Origin: an uncultured Clostridia bacterium
Lineage (GTDB): Bacteria; Bacillota; Clostridia; Christensenellales; UBA1242
Length of the DNA: 37,409 nt
NCBI GenBank assembly: GCA_947628205.1
Contig: CANQYX010000008.1
Span: 1-37,409, forward strand
Direction: 5' to 3'
Position numbers and translations under genes: made by a program. Each line of letters opens with the position of its first letter. Position 1 is the first letter of the stretch. Of the stretch, positions 15,360-22,900 are shown piece by piece. The notes beneath the pieces were generated by a model that did not search any database, had not been told where the DNA came from, and was given only the letters and a program-made list of their open reading frames with translations.

Positions 15360-16154
15360 ATGAAAAAATTTAAGGTCGGGGCAAGCCTAATTTTGCTGGT
15401 TGCAATTTGCTTGGTGTTTAAAAATTTTTTGCTGCTTTTAAACTATTTTTTTGCCCTAATTTTGCACGAACTTGCCCACCTTTTTGTTGCTACCGCACGC
15501 GGATATAAGTTGAAACAATTGCGGTTGGACATGTTTGGTTTGTCGCTTTCGTTAGACGAAAAAATTGCGGATAAAGATGCGTTTGCAATTAACCTCGCCG
15601 GACCGCTTTTTAACCTGGTTTTGTGCGTTATTTGTGTGGCTTGCTATTGGCTTGTGCCCGAGAGTTATTACTATCTAAATTTGTTTTGCATATCCAACCT
15701 TTGCTTGGCAATTTTCAACCTGCTGCCAATCTATCCGCTGGACGGCGGCAAAATTTTCCGTTCAATTTTTAAAAATGAAAAAACATATCTTAAAACCGAC
15801 CTAATTTTGCGCATAACGCTTTGCGTTTTGTTTGCCGCACTGTTCGTTTTCAGTTGCTTTAACAACATAAATTTCTTTTACATTTTAATGTCAATATTTT
15901 TGCTTACAAGCAAGCCAAACCGCGAGCCGACAGTTTCTGTTTTCAAAACTGCCAAAGAAAAGGATTTTTCAAAAATTGTGCTAATAAAAGTTAACGAAAA
16001 CAACACAATTTTTGACCTATTAAAACGCATAAAACGCGCGCACTACACAATTTTTTATTGCAACACCACTAAAACGCATTATTTAGACGAAGATGGGTTA
16101 ATCAATCTATCTTTAACCAAGCCATTAAACTGCCAATTGAAGCAAATTCTATAA
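15360..16154 (+). CDS. M50 site-2 protease, SpoIVFB-like
   Basis: This 264-residue membrane protein has the zinc motif HELAH (36-40) in its second hydrophobic segment and the third ligand in NLLPIYPLDGG (D128). This is the pattern of intramembrane metalloproteases of the SpoIVFB/S2P family. About five to six hydrophobic segments are visible (residues 8-45, 75-125, 145-180), then a soluble C-terminal part of about 75 residues in place of a full CBS domain. In Bacillus, SpoIVFB cleaves pro-sigma-K and is encoded just before rplU. The same position here supports orthology. SpoIVFA, its usual partner, is not seen upstream. Whether this organism sporulates cannot be judged from the window. Confidence 0.85.
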   Translation: MKKFKVGASLILLVAICLVFKNFLLLLNYFFALILHELAHLFVATARGYKLKQLRLDMFGLSLSLDEKIADKDAFAINLAGPLFNLVLCVICVACYWLVPESYYYLNLFCISNLCLAIFNLLPIYPLDGGKIFRSIFKNEKTYLKTDLILRITLCVLFAALFVFSCFNNINFFYILMSIFLLTSKPNREPTVSVFKTAKEKDFSKIVLIKVNENNTIFDLLKRIKRAHYTIFYCNTTKTHYLDEDGLINLSLTKPLNCQLKQIL

Positions 16155-16191
16155 CTTAATTATTAATATTAATAAAAATTGCAAAAACCGG

Positions 16192-16220
16192 TTGACAAAT
16201 GTTTTGGTTTATGATATAAT
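16192..16220 (+). promoter_or_regulatory. Consensus sigma-A promoter of rplU-prp-rpmA
   Basis: TTGACA (16192-16197), 17 bases, and TATAAT (16215-16220) match the consensus exactly. It is the strongest promoter in the window. Confidence 0.9.
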
Positions 16221-16226
16221 GCAAAG

Positions 16227-16345
16227 CGTAGTACCACATTGAAAAGGTTTAAAATGTTTTGGTAAACTCAATTTTTTGCTTAATTTATGTTAATTTAAAA
16301 ACCAAAAAATACCTTAAGAGTGAGTCTTTATAGGAGGTAACTAGT
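16227..16345 (+). promoter_or_regulatory. L21 leader, putative ribosomal-protein autoregulatory RNA
   Basis: An untranslated leader of about 119 bases separates the promoter from rplU. AAGGT near the start can pair with ACCTT near the end, and TTTTGGT with ACCAAAA inside it, leaving AGGAGGTAACTAGT free next to the ATG. Firmicutes L21 operons are known to carry an L21 leader motif, and position and size fit. A match to the published consensus was not tested. Confidence 0.55.
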
Positions 16346-16651
16346 ATGTACGCAATCGCAAATATTTCGGGCAAGCAATACAAAGTGCAGGTTAACGACA
16401 CCGTTTTGGTGGATAGATTGTCGGCAGAAGTTGGCGAAGAATTAACTTTCCCAGTGCTTATGATTGTTGACGGCGAAAAAGTTAAAACAGGCAGCCCAGT
16501 TGTTAAAGATTGTGTGGTTAAGGCTAAAGTTTTGGCGCATGTTCAGGACAAGAAAATTACAGTTTTCAAATACAAAGCCAAAAAGAACGAGCGCAAAAAA
16601 CAAGGTCATCGTCAACCATACACAAAAATTGCAATAGTAAGTATAGGTTAA
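16346..16651 (+). CDS. rplU: 50S ribosomal protein L21 (bL21)
   Basis: The 101-residue length is typical. The N terminus MYAIANISGKQYKV, the central VKTGSPVV and the C-terminal YKAKKNERKKQGHRQPYTKI are diagnostic of bL21. The last is the basic loop contacting 23S rRNA. The ribosome-binding site AGGAGG precedes the ATG. It is the first gene of a three-gene operon, with two bases to prp. Confidence 0.97.
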   Translation: MYAIANISGKQYKVQVNDTVLVDRLSAEVGEELTFPVLMIVDGEKVKTGSPVVKDCVVKAKVLAHVQDKKITVFKYKAKKNERKKQGHRQPYTKIAIVSIG

Positions 16652-16653
16652 TA

Positions 16654-16980
16654 ATGATTAACATTTCAATTTTTAAAAAAAATTCGCAAATCGTAACCAT
16701 TGAGGTGGTCGGGCATTCCGGCTATGCGGAAAGCGGGAAAGACATTGTTTGCAGCGCGGTTTCGTCAATAACTGAAACGGCAGCGCTTGGGCTTGAAAAT
16801 GTGCTAAATTTGGCGGCAGACATTGTTGTGGACGAAAAAACTCCGCTTTTAAAAATAGATTTATCCGCTTTAAGCGCAAGCGAAATTAAAAAAGCGCAAA
16901 CCATTATGCAAACCGCATATTTGGGGCTTAAAGAGGTGGCAAGTGGTTACAAAAAATATATCAAAATAAAGGAGAAATAA
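16654..16980 (+). CDS. prp: Ribosomal-processing cysteine protease Prp
   Basis: This 108-residue YsxB/Prp family protein has the catalytic pair H21 and C33 in [19 protein letters not shown]. The 12-residue spacing matches the characterised Staphylococcus aureus enzyme. Prp removes the N-terminal extension of ribosomal protein L27, and the next gene encodes an L27 with that extension. The gene lies two bases after rplU and one base before rpmA, so the three are co-translated. Confidence 0.93.
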   Translation: MINISIFKKNSQIVTIEVVGHSGYAESGKDIVCSAVSSITETAALGLENVLNLAADIVVDEKTPLLKIDLSALSASEIKKAQTIMQTAYLGLKEVASGYKKYIKIKEK

Positions 16981-16981
16981 G

Positions 16982-17275
16982 ATGTTGTTTAATATTCAGT
17001 TATTCGCTCACAAAAAGGGCGGCGGCAGCACCAAAAACGGCAGAGATAGTGAATCTAAGCGCCTTGGCGTTAAAACTGGCGATGGTCAGTTCGTTAAAGC
17101 TGGTTCAATTCTTGTTCGCCAACGCGGCACAAAAATCTATCCAAGCGAAAATGTTGGCTGCGGCACAGATTACACCTTGTTTGCATTAACCGATGGCGTT
17201 GTTCGTTTTAAAGTTGACGGCAGAGGCAGAAAGGTGGCAACAATAGAGCAAAAAGCAGAAAAAAAGGCAAATTAG
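16982..17275 (+). CDS. rpmA: 50S ribosomal protein L27 (bL27) with Prp-cleaved extension
   Basis: The 97-residue protein starts [19 protein letters not shown]. The mature protein begins at the HKKGGG that reaches toward the peptidyl-transferase centre. The preceding LFNIQLFA is the Prp cleavage sequence of Firmicutes, with cleavage expected after the FA pair. [11 protein letters not shown] and [12 protein letters not shown] are classic L27 blocks. The ribosome-binding site AAAGGAG overlaps the end of prp. A terminator overlaps the stop codon. Confidence 0.97.
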   Translation: MLFNIQLFAHKKGGGSTKNGRDSESKRLGVKTGDGQFVKAGSILVRQRGTKIYPSENVGCGTDYTLFALTDGVVRFKVDGRGRKVATIEQKAEKKAN

Positions 17276-17287
17276 TTGCCTTTTTTT
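17261..17287 (+). terminator. Terminator of rplU-prp-rpmA
   Basis: AAAAAGGCAA and TTGCCTTTTT pair around ATTAG, which includes the stop codon, followed by T. Confidence 0.9.
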
Positions 17288-17316
17288 GTTGCAAAATTTG
17301 GTGTTGAGAGTTGATT

Positions 17317-18051
17317 TTACTTTAAAAACCGGGTGTCAAAATAATTTTTGCATTGAAATACAATGGCCAAAAATATGTCGAGAATATAAAGCAAAACCAC
17401 AACTAAAATTACAAGATATTTCGCGCCCCAAAACGCAAGCCCCATTATTAGCAGGGCGGTTACAACAAATGCCACAATAATTGGAATAATGCTAAATTTG
17501 TTGAAGCCAGTTTTAATTTTTAGAGATTTGCTGGTTGGCTTATCCTGCACATAAATGGTGTGAGATAAATTTGGGTCCATCTCAAAAAGGCGGTTGCCAA
17601 GATGTGTGTCTAATAACTCTTTAACACACAACTCGGGCAAATATTGCAATTTTGGGCTTATCATGCTATCATGTGTTTTAAAAATTGACTTTACATAAAC
17701 ATTATATGCACCATTGCACATCTGCTCAAAACTATTATAGGCAGGCAAAACATTAACCAATTTGTTGCCATCACCAATTTTAGCAGAAAATTCGTCTAAA
17801 AGCGGATTGCTTAAATTTACACTAGAATAGCACACAATTAAATTGGAAACATTTAAACGCATTAGCGTTATATGCATAACTTTTGTTAAATTGTTTGTGT
17901 AAACCGCGCTGGTTGTGTAACCAAAAGTGCTAAACAATGGGGCAAGATTGGCTTTTACAATAAAAACAAAATCATTGCCAAAATGGGTTTGAAGCATGTG
18001 CACTTTTTTATTTAAATCTTCTATGTTATCCACCACAAAAACAACTTTCAT
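17317..18051 (-). CDS. Hypothetical membrane-anchored protein, 244 aa
   Basis: I do not recognise this family. The N-terminal part of about 170 residues looks like a soluble alpha/beta domain, starting MKVVFVVDNIEDLNKKV and with several short hydrophobic strands. The C-terminal 60 residues contain two close membrane segments (IIPIIVAFVVTALLIMGLAF and LVILVVVLLYILDIFLAIVF), which would form a hairpin with the soluble domain inside the cell. The ribosome-binding site AGGAGG stands before the ATG. It converges on the rpmA operon. It lies at the boundary between the conserved region and the island, and may belong to either. Confidence 0.65.
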   Translation of the reverse strand: MKVVFVVDNIEDLNKKVHMLQTHFGNDFVFIVKANLAPLFSTFGYTTSAVYTNNLTKVMHITLMRLNVSNLIVCYSSVNLSNPLLDEFSAKIGDGNKLVNVLPAYNSFEQMCNGAYNVYVKSIFKTHDSMISPKLQYLPELCVKELLDTHLGNRLFEMDPNLSHTIYVQDKPTSKSLKIKTGFNKFSIIPIIVAFVVTALLIMGLAFWGAKYLVILVVVLLYILDIFLAIVFQCKNYFDTRFLK

Positions 18052-18110
18052 GTTTCCTCCTAGCTATTTAATATTATATAACCTTTTAAATCATTTTCAA
18101 AACAATTTTA

Positions 18111-18194
18111 GGCGGGGCTTTGCACAAAATGAATTTTGTGCAAAAGGGGGCGCAGCCGCGCCCCCTTTGCGCGCGAGGCGCGCAAAGCCCCGCC
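18111..18194 (+). repeat. Cloverleaf-like structured repeat, copy 1
   Basis: An outer stem GGCGGGGCTTTGC (18111-18123) pairs with GCAAAGCCCCGCC (18182-18194). It encloses three perfect hairpins: GCACAAAA/TTTTGTGC, AAAGGGGGCGC/GCGCCCCCTTT and TGCGCGC/GCGCGCA, with loops of 3-4 bases. The element is very GC-rich against an A/T-rich background. Copy 2 at 19427-19501 has the same plan in the opposite orientation. Confidence 0.85.
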
Positions 18195-18290
18195 CACGCA
18201 GAAAATATAGCATAAAACATAAATTCTTTTTTTGTTTGCGTTTTGTTTGCGTTTTAATTTGAAATGTGATAAAATAAACATAGAGATTCT

Positions 18291-18487
18291 TCGCGGTGCT
18301 CAGAATGACGTCGTCGCAACACGCCTTTAAGCGGTTGCTCCTCTTCCCCACTGCGCAACAGGTGCTTGCGGGGACCCCTGAGATTCTTCGCGGTGCTAGA
18401 ATGACAAAGATTCTTCGCGGTGCTCAGAATGACATAGGGATGAGATTGCCACATCGCGATGCTCCTCGCAATCACGTTAATAGTGTC
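18291..18487. repeat. Cluster of dispersed repeats upstream of the XRE gene
   Basis: AGATTCTTCGCGGTGCT with CAGAATGAC or AGAATGAC occurs three times (18291, about 18382 and about 18412). It is followed by GAGATTGCCACATCGCGATG and CTCCTCGCAAT of the second repeat type. The ORFs drawn across it are repeat translations and not genes. The rest of the 500-base gap holds only cloverleaf copy 1 and A/T-rich sequence. Confidence 0.75.
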
Positions 18488-18552
18488 GCGCAAGGGCAAA
18501 TTCGATAGTATAAAATTCAATTCAATTATAATAAAATAACAAAAAGGGAAAT

Positions 18553-19398
18553 ATGGAAGATATAAACAAAATAATAGGCAAAAATCTGCTTCAGTTGCGG
18601 AAAAATGCCAAACTAACTCAAATGGAGTTGGCCGATATCTTTAATTATTCAGATAAAAGCATTTCAAAATGGGAAACGGGCGAAAGTTTGCCCAGCATAG
18701 AAACGCTTTACGATATTTGCATTTTTTATGGCGTAACGTTAGATTCGCTGACAAAAGAGGAAGTTCCCACCCCAGCAGAAGTAACAAAGCCAAAACGCAA
18801 TTTGTTGCCTGTCCATTTGGTTATAACCCTGCTTGCGGTAAGCGCGGTTTGGTTGCTGGCAACCGTGCTGTTTGTCAGCTTTAAAATCAGCTTAAACAAA
18901 AACATTGGATACTTCTTTTTGTGGGCGGTGCCAATTTCGTTTGTCCTGTTGTTGATCTTTAACAGCATCTGGGGCAGGAAATATCTGCTTTTTGCAATAT
19001 TAACCGTGCTTATTTGGTCAACTTTGGCTTGCATACATGTCCAATTGCTGAAATATAACCTTTGGATGATCTATCTGCTTGGCATTCCCCTTCAAGTTGG
19101 CGTAATTTTGTGGGGTGCACTGCTTAAAAAACCGCACAAACAAAAACCAAAGCCAGATCAGGTTAAAGAAACAAAAAAATCGGAAATCAAACTAAAACGC
19201 GAACAAAAAAAGAATAAAAAAGATGTAAAATCTAACCCAGAAATTGTCCCCCTAACCAACATCGAGCCATTAAACGATTCTAACACCAACCAACCTCAAA
19301 CCACTGAACAAGAAACAACTAACACACCAACAAAATCTCAAAACCAAGATGACGATTTTGGGTACGACTTTATTGAAAATAAAGACAAGAAATCTTAG
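18553..19398 (+). CDS. XRE-family regulator with membrane domain
   Basis: Of 281 residues, the first 70 form a Cro/C1-type helix-turn-helix (IGKNLLQLRKNAKLTQMELADI, then SDKSISKWETGESLPSIETL). Residues about 82-195 contain four hydrophobic segments (LVITLLAVSAVWLLATVLFV, FFLWAVPISFVLLLIF, LLFAILTVLIWSTLACI and WMIYLLGIPLQVGVILWG). The last 85 residues are a lysine-rich then acidic, low-complexity tail. Membrane-bound XRE proteins are known but little studied. The DNA-binding domain would sit near the inner face of the membrane. Its neighbours are the two cloverleaf repeats on either side and, 568 bases downstream, the giant secreted protein. Regulation of that gene is a guess from position. 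A terminator overlaps its stop. Confidence 0.8.
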   Translation: MEDINKIIGKNLLQLRKNAKLTQMELADIFNYSDKSISKWETGESLPSIETLYDICIFYGVTLDSLTKEEVPTPAEVTKPKRNLLPVHLVITLLAVSAVWLLATVLFVSFKISLNKNIGYFFLWAVPISFVLLLIFNSIWGRKYLLFAILTVLIWSTLACIHVQLLKYNLWMIYLLGIPLQVGVILWGALLKKPHKQKPKPDQVKETKKSEIKLKREQKKNKKDVKSNPEIVPLTNIEPLNDSNTNQPQTTEQETTNTPTKSQNQDDDFGYDFIENKDKKS

Positions 19399-19421
19399 CA
19401 TTTGGCTAAGGTTTCTTTCTT
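19387..19421 (+). terminator. Terminator of the XRE gene
   Basis: AAGAAATCTTAGC and GCTAAGGTTTCTT pair over 13 positions (one U-G pair) around a 5-base loop, with TTCTT after. It overlaps the stop codon and lies next to cloverleaf copy 2. Confidence 0.75.
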
Positions 19422-19426
19422 GGGGA

Positions 19427-19501
19427 GGGGGCTTGCGCGCATTTCGCGCGCAGCGGGCGCGGCAGCGCCCGCTTGCACAAACGCCGTTTGTGCAAGCCCC
19501 C
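19427..19501 (-). repeat. Cloverleaf-like structured repeat, copy 2 (inverted)
   Basis: Outer stem GGGGGCTTGC with GCAAGCCCCC encloses TGCGCGC/GCGCGCA, AGCGGGCGC/GCGCCCGCT and TTGCACAAAC/GTTTGTGCAA. Compared with the complement of copy 1, paired positions changed together (for example AAAGGGGGCGC/GCGCCCCCTTT became AGCGGGCGC/GCGCCCGCT). The fold is kept while the sequence drifts. Confidence 0.85.
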
Positions 19502-19610
19502 GTTATCCAAACAATTTCCAACTTTTTCGCCAAAATACCTCAAAATGTTTGTAAAAACGCAATGGAAAGGTTATAATATTTCTATGAAATATTAAAGTTT
19601 GTCTTTTGGG

Positions 19611-19931
19611 CGAATTGGGGCGTGCTGCGACGACGTCATCCTAGGCAAACGGGGCGTGCTGCAACGATGTCATCCTGAGCAAGCGATAGCGCGTCGAAGG
19701 ATCTAATAGATTCTTCACTGCGTTCAGAATGACATAAGGTTGATAGATTCTTCACTGCGTTCAGAATGACATGGGCACGTTCAGAATGGCATAGGTACGT
19801 TCTATGTCATCCTAGGCAAACGGGGCGTGCTGCAACGATGTCATCCTAGGCAAACGGGGCGTGCTGCGACGACGTCATCCTGAGCAAGCGATAGCGCGTC
19901 GAAGGATCTATTCACTCGAATGGTTCGTGAA
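19611..19931. repeat. Dispersed repeat cluster before the giant gene
   Basis: GGCAAACGGGGCGTGCTGC followed by RACGAYGTCATCCT occurs in about four copies, two of them in direct tandem at a 34-base step. GAGCAAGCGATAGCGCGTCG with AAGGATCTA occurs twice, and AGATTCTTCACTGCGTTCAG with AATGACAT twice. The last 20 bases (TTCACTCGAATGGTTCGTGA) form an inverted pair. There are no unique spacers, so it is not a CRISPR array. A TATAAT at 19572 precedes the cluster, but I see no gene for it. Confidence 0.75.
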
Positions 19932-19965
19932 TTAAAAGTCATGCAACAACGAAAAAGGGGTATAA

Positions 19966-22900
19966 ATGAGTAAATTAGGGGTAAAAAAATTATTAGTAGT
20001 AATAATAGCAACAATATTAACACTGGGCAGCGGCATAACTTTGGCGGCGGCAATTTACAACACGCGCGCTGATAACGCCCCGCGAGCATTAGACGTTCAA
20101 ACACTGGGTGAGGGTGCAGATGACTGGAATTTTGACAATATCTTAAGAAACTACAAAAATTGCTCAACATTTGAGATTACTCACAAAGATGGTCTTATTG
20201 CCTTAAGAAAAATGGTAAATGAAGATCATAAGAATAATGAGAATAATGTTTATGATTTTAGCGGTAAACGGGTAAAATTATGTGCAGATATTGATTTAAG
20301 CGGTGAAAATTGGGAACCTATTGGATATGGAATAAGAACCGAAAAAACATGCACGTTCAGGGGGTCATTTAACGGGCAGTATCACACCATTTCCAATTTG
20401 TACATAGATAACTCAAAGTTAGAAAAAGTTGGTACGGAAAAATTAAGCGACGGGCAATTGAAAAAAAAATCTATGGAACAACTAGGTCTGTTTGGTTACG
20501 TATCAAATGGAGCTATTTATGATTTGAGATTAGATAAAGTCAACATTAAAGTTTCTTGTTATTTTGACGCTAATCAAGCTTCTTTTGAAGATCAAGTTAG
20601 TGTAGGCTGTTTAGCAGGGAAAGTTTTTAACACATCAATTGCTAATTGTGTAGTAATAAATGGTTCTATAACAAATGAGGCAAAGTGTGATAATGGTTAT
20701 GCTGTAACAGGCGGTTTGGTTGGTACACTTTCTGGAGATAGAGACAAAGATTCAACATTTAATGGGACCTCGGCAAAATATGATATAACAAATTGTTCGG
20801 TACAATGTAATATAGATGCATTAAATGCATATACCAACACTGCCAGCAGCTATGGTTCTTTATATAACTTCGATCATTTATGGTTTGAGGGTAGATGGAG
20901 GCATGCTGTTCCAGGCGGGGGATTCATCGATCCTAATCCTGGTTGGCCAGTTAGTTTATCCACTTATGCAAACATAACTGACGAACTAGAAACATCTAAT
21001 TACCCTATTATAGGCAAATATTTTCAGTTTGTATATTCTTCCGGAATAGTAGGATTTTGCGGAGCTTCTTCGTGCGCTGTTGATTATGATACGAATAACG
21101 AATTATTCGATATAAGGCTGAATATAGAAAGTTGCTATTATGAGGGTAATTTAAAAGGTCACACACAAGGGTTAACTGCGGACATTTGTATTTACAATTT
21201 GCATGCCCCTTACGCTAAAAAAGTTCCGGCGAGATACGAATTCGACAATTGCATTGTTAAAGAAGGTGGTAGTTTTAGTGGTAATACAGCATCCCCTTTA
21301 GATACTGATTACCCTGGCGAGAATGGAACCCTTCCACACGAATGGTCTGGGGTCGTTAAGCAAGCAACCCATTTGCCATCTAATTTGCCAACTGAATACT
21401 CAAAAGCAGATGAAAAACTTGCAGAATTTAGAAAGATATGGAATAAAAGTAAGACACGGAATGGAAATGTTTATTATGAAGTGGTTAATACTTTAAATAA
21501 CCGTATTGTGGATACAGATGCTTTTGTTGGAGATGGTACTCAATTTTATTTGCCTAGAACTAACCAGTTTAATAATGGTGTTCCACTATCTATATACTAC
21601 CTTTATGAACAGAATGAGATTGGCCAGTATGTGCCTAAGCAAAACAATGCTATACAATCTAAAGCTTTACAGGTGGACATTAAAGGCAAAGGAGAAGTGG
21701 AACTAAAAAATATTTTTGACTATCAAGGAAAACCATATACCCAGGTGCTTACCGAAACAAAAGAATCAGCTTTATATTTGCCTTATGATCCGACAGGGTG
21801 CAATTACGCAGAAGATTTTAACAAAGATTCTTGGAACCCTAGTGGGGATAGTTCGCTGTTGTATGGATTCACAATAACGGCAACGCCGAATACCGCTGAA
21901 GGATATGAACTTGAATATATGAAACTTGTCACAAATAATTCAGACGGGAAAGGAACAGCGGGTAGTCCATATAAACTTGAAGTTAAATTTGTCACTCTAG
22001 ATAACCGCGAAAGAGACATTAAAGTGTATTTTGGCGGTTATCTAATGGTTGATGGCACATACGAGTCAGCTCAATTTACAAATTCGGATGGGGTAACTGC
22101 AATTCGAGGATATGCAATTGGGGCGGAAGTGTCATCGTCGGTAGACGAAGATTCGGACACTCGCCATATATTTAACGAATATACATTTAATGGCAATCAA
22201 ATCAATGAAAAAAGCAATTATAATTTCGAGGTTTTTACAAAAGCCAGCAGTATAAACGTATATCCTTCAACTAGTTTGCGTGTTAATTTTTTTACCAAAT
22301 CGGGGTCTGAATCGTGGGATAGCATTCGATTGATAGCCGACTATAGTGGACATACTAATCTCAATCTTCCTTTAGCCTATACTACTGTTGAGTCTAAATA
22401 TGATGTTGCTAGAGATATCATAGACAATGGAAAGGATTACAATAATGCCGAACACACTCCTAACAATTCAAAATATGGTTATGAAGATAGGCGCGGTTTA
22501 ACTGATGGTCCTATGACTGCATTAATAGGCTCGACAAACCATGGATATGATGAATTGGTTTATGTTTGGGCTGTTATTGAAACTCAAAATGTAACCGTTA
22601 ACACGGTTTCTAAAGGGTCAAATCAACTAAATAGAAAAGTGGCGGTAATTGAAGATAATAATTTTAATACTTTAAACATCGAAACCTTAAATTTTAACAT
22701 TCTAAAAAATATTGCACCCGCAGAAGATGTAAAAACAGGAAAATTTAAAAATGAACAGGGGTTAGTCAATCGTACTTATTTCTATAAAGACAAAATCTCA
22801 ATTTTAGACAAATATGAAACTCAATTTACAGAACAATATTTAAAGTTTGGCAAAGGGGAACTTACTCTTTCGCCTAAACCTATTGCTCCAGCAGTGAGAA

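Noticed and set aside
18097-18520. Several ORFs of 70-88 residues on both strands
   Set aside because: They are translations of the cloverleaf element and of the AGATTCTTCGCGG repeats.
19270-19576. ORFs across the second cloverleaf element
   Set aside because: They combine the end of the XRE gene, its terminator and the GC-rich repeat, and have no start signals.
19611-19931. Possible CRISPR array
   Set aside because: The 34-base units are directly adjacent without unique spacers, other repeat words are mixed in, and no cas gene is present.
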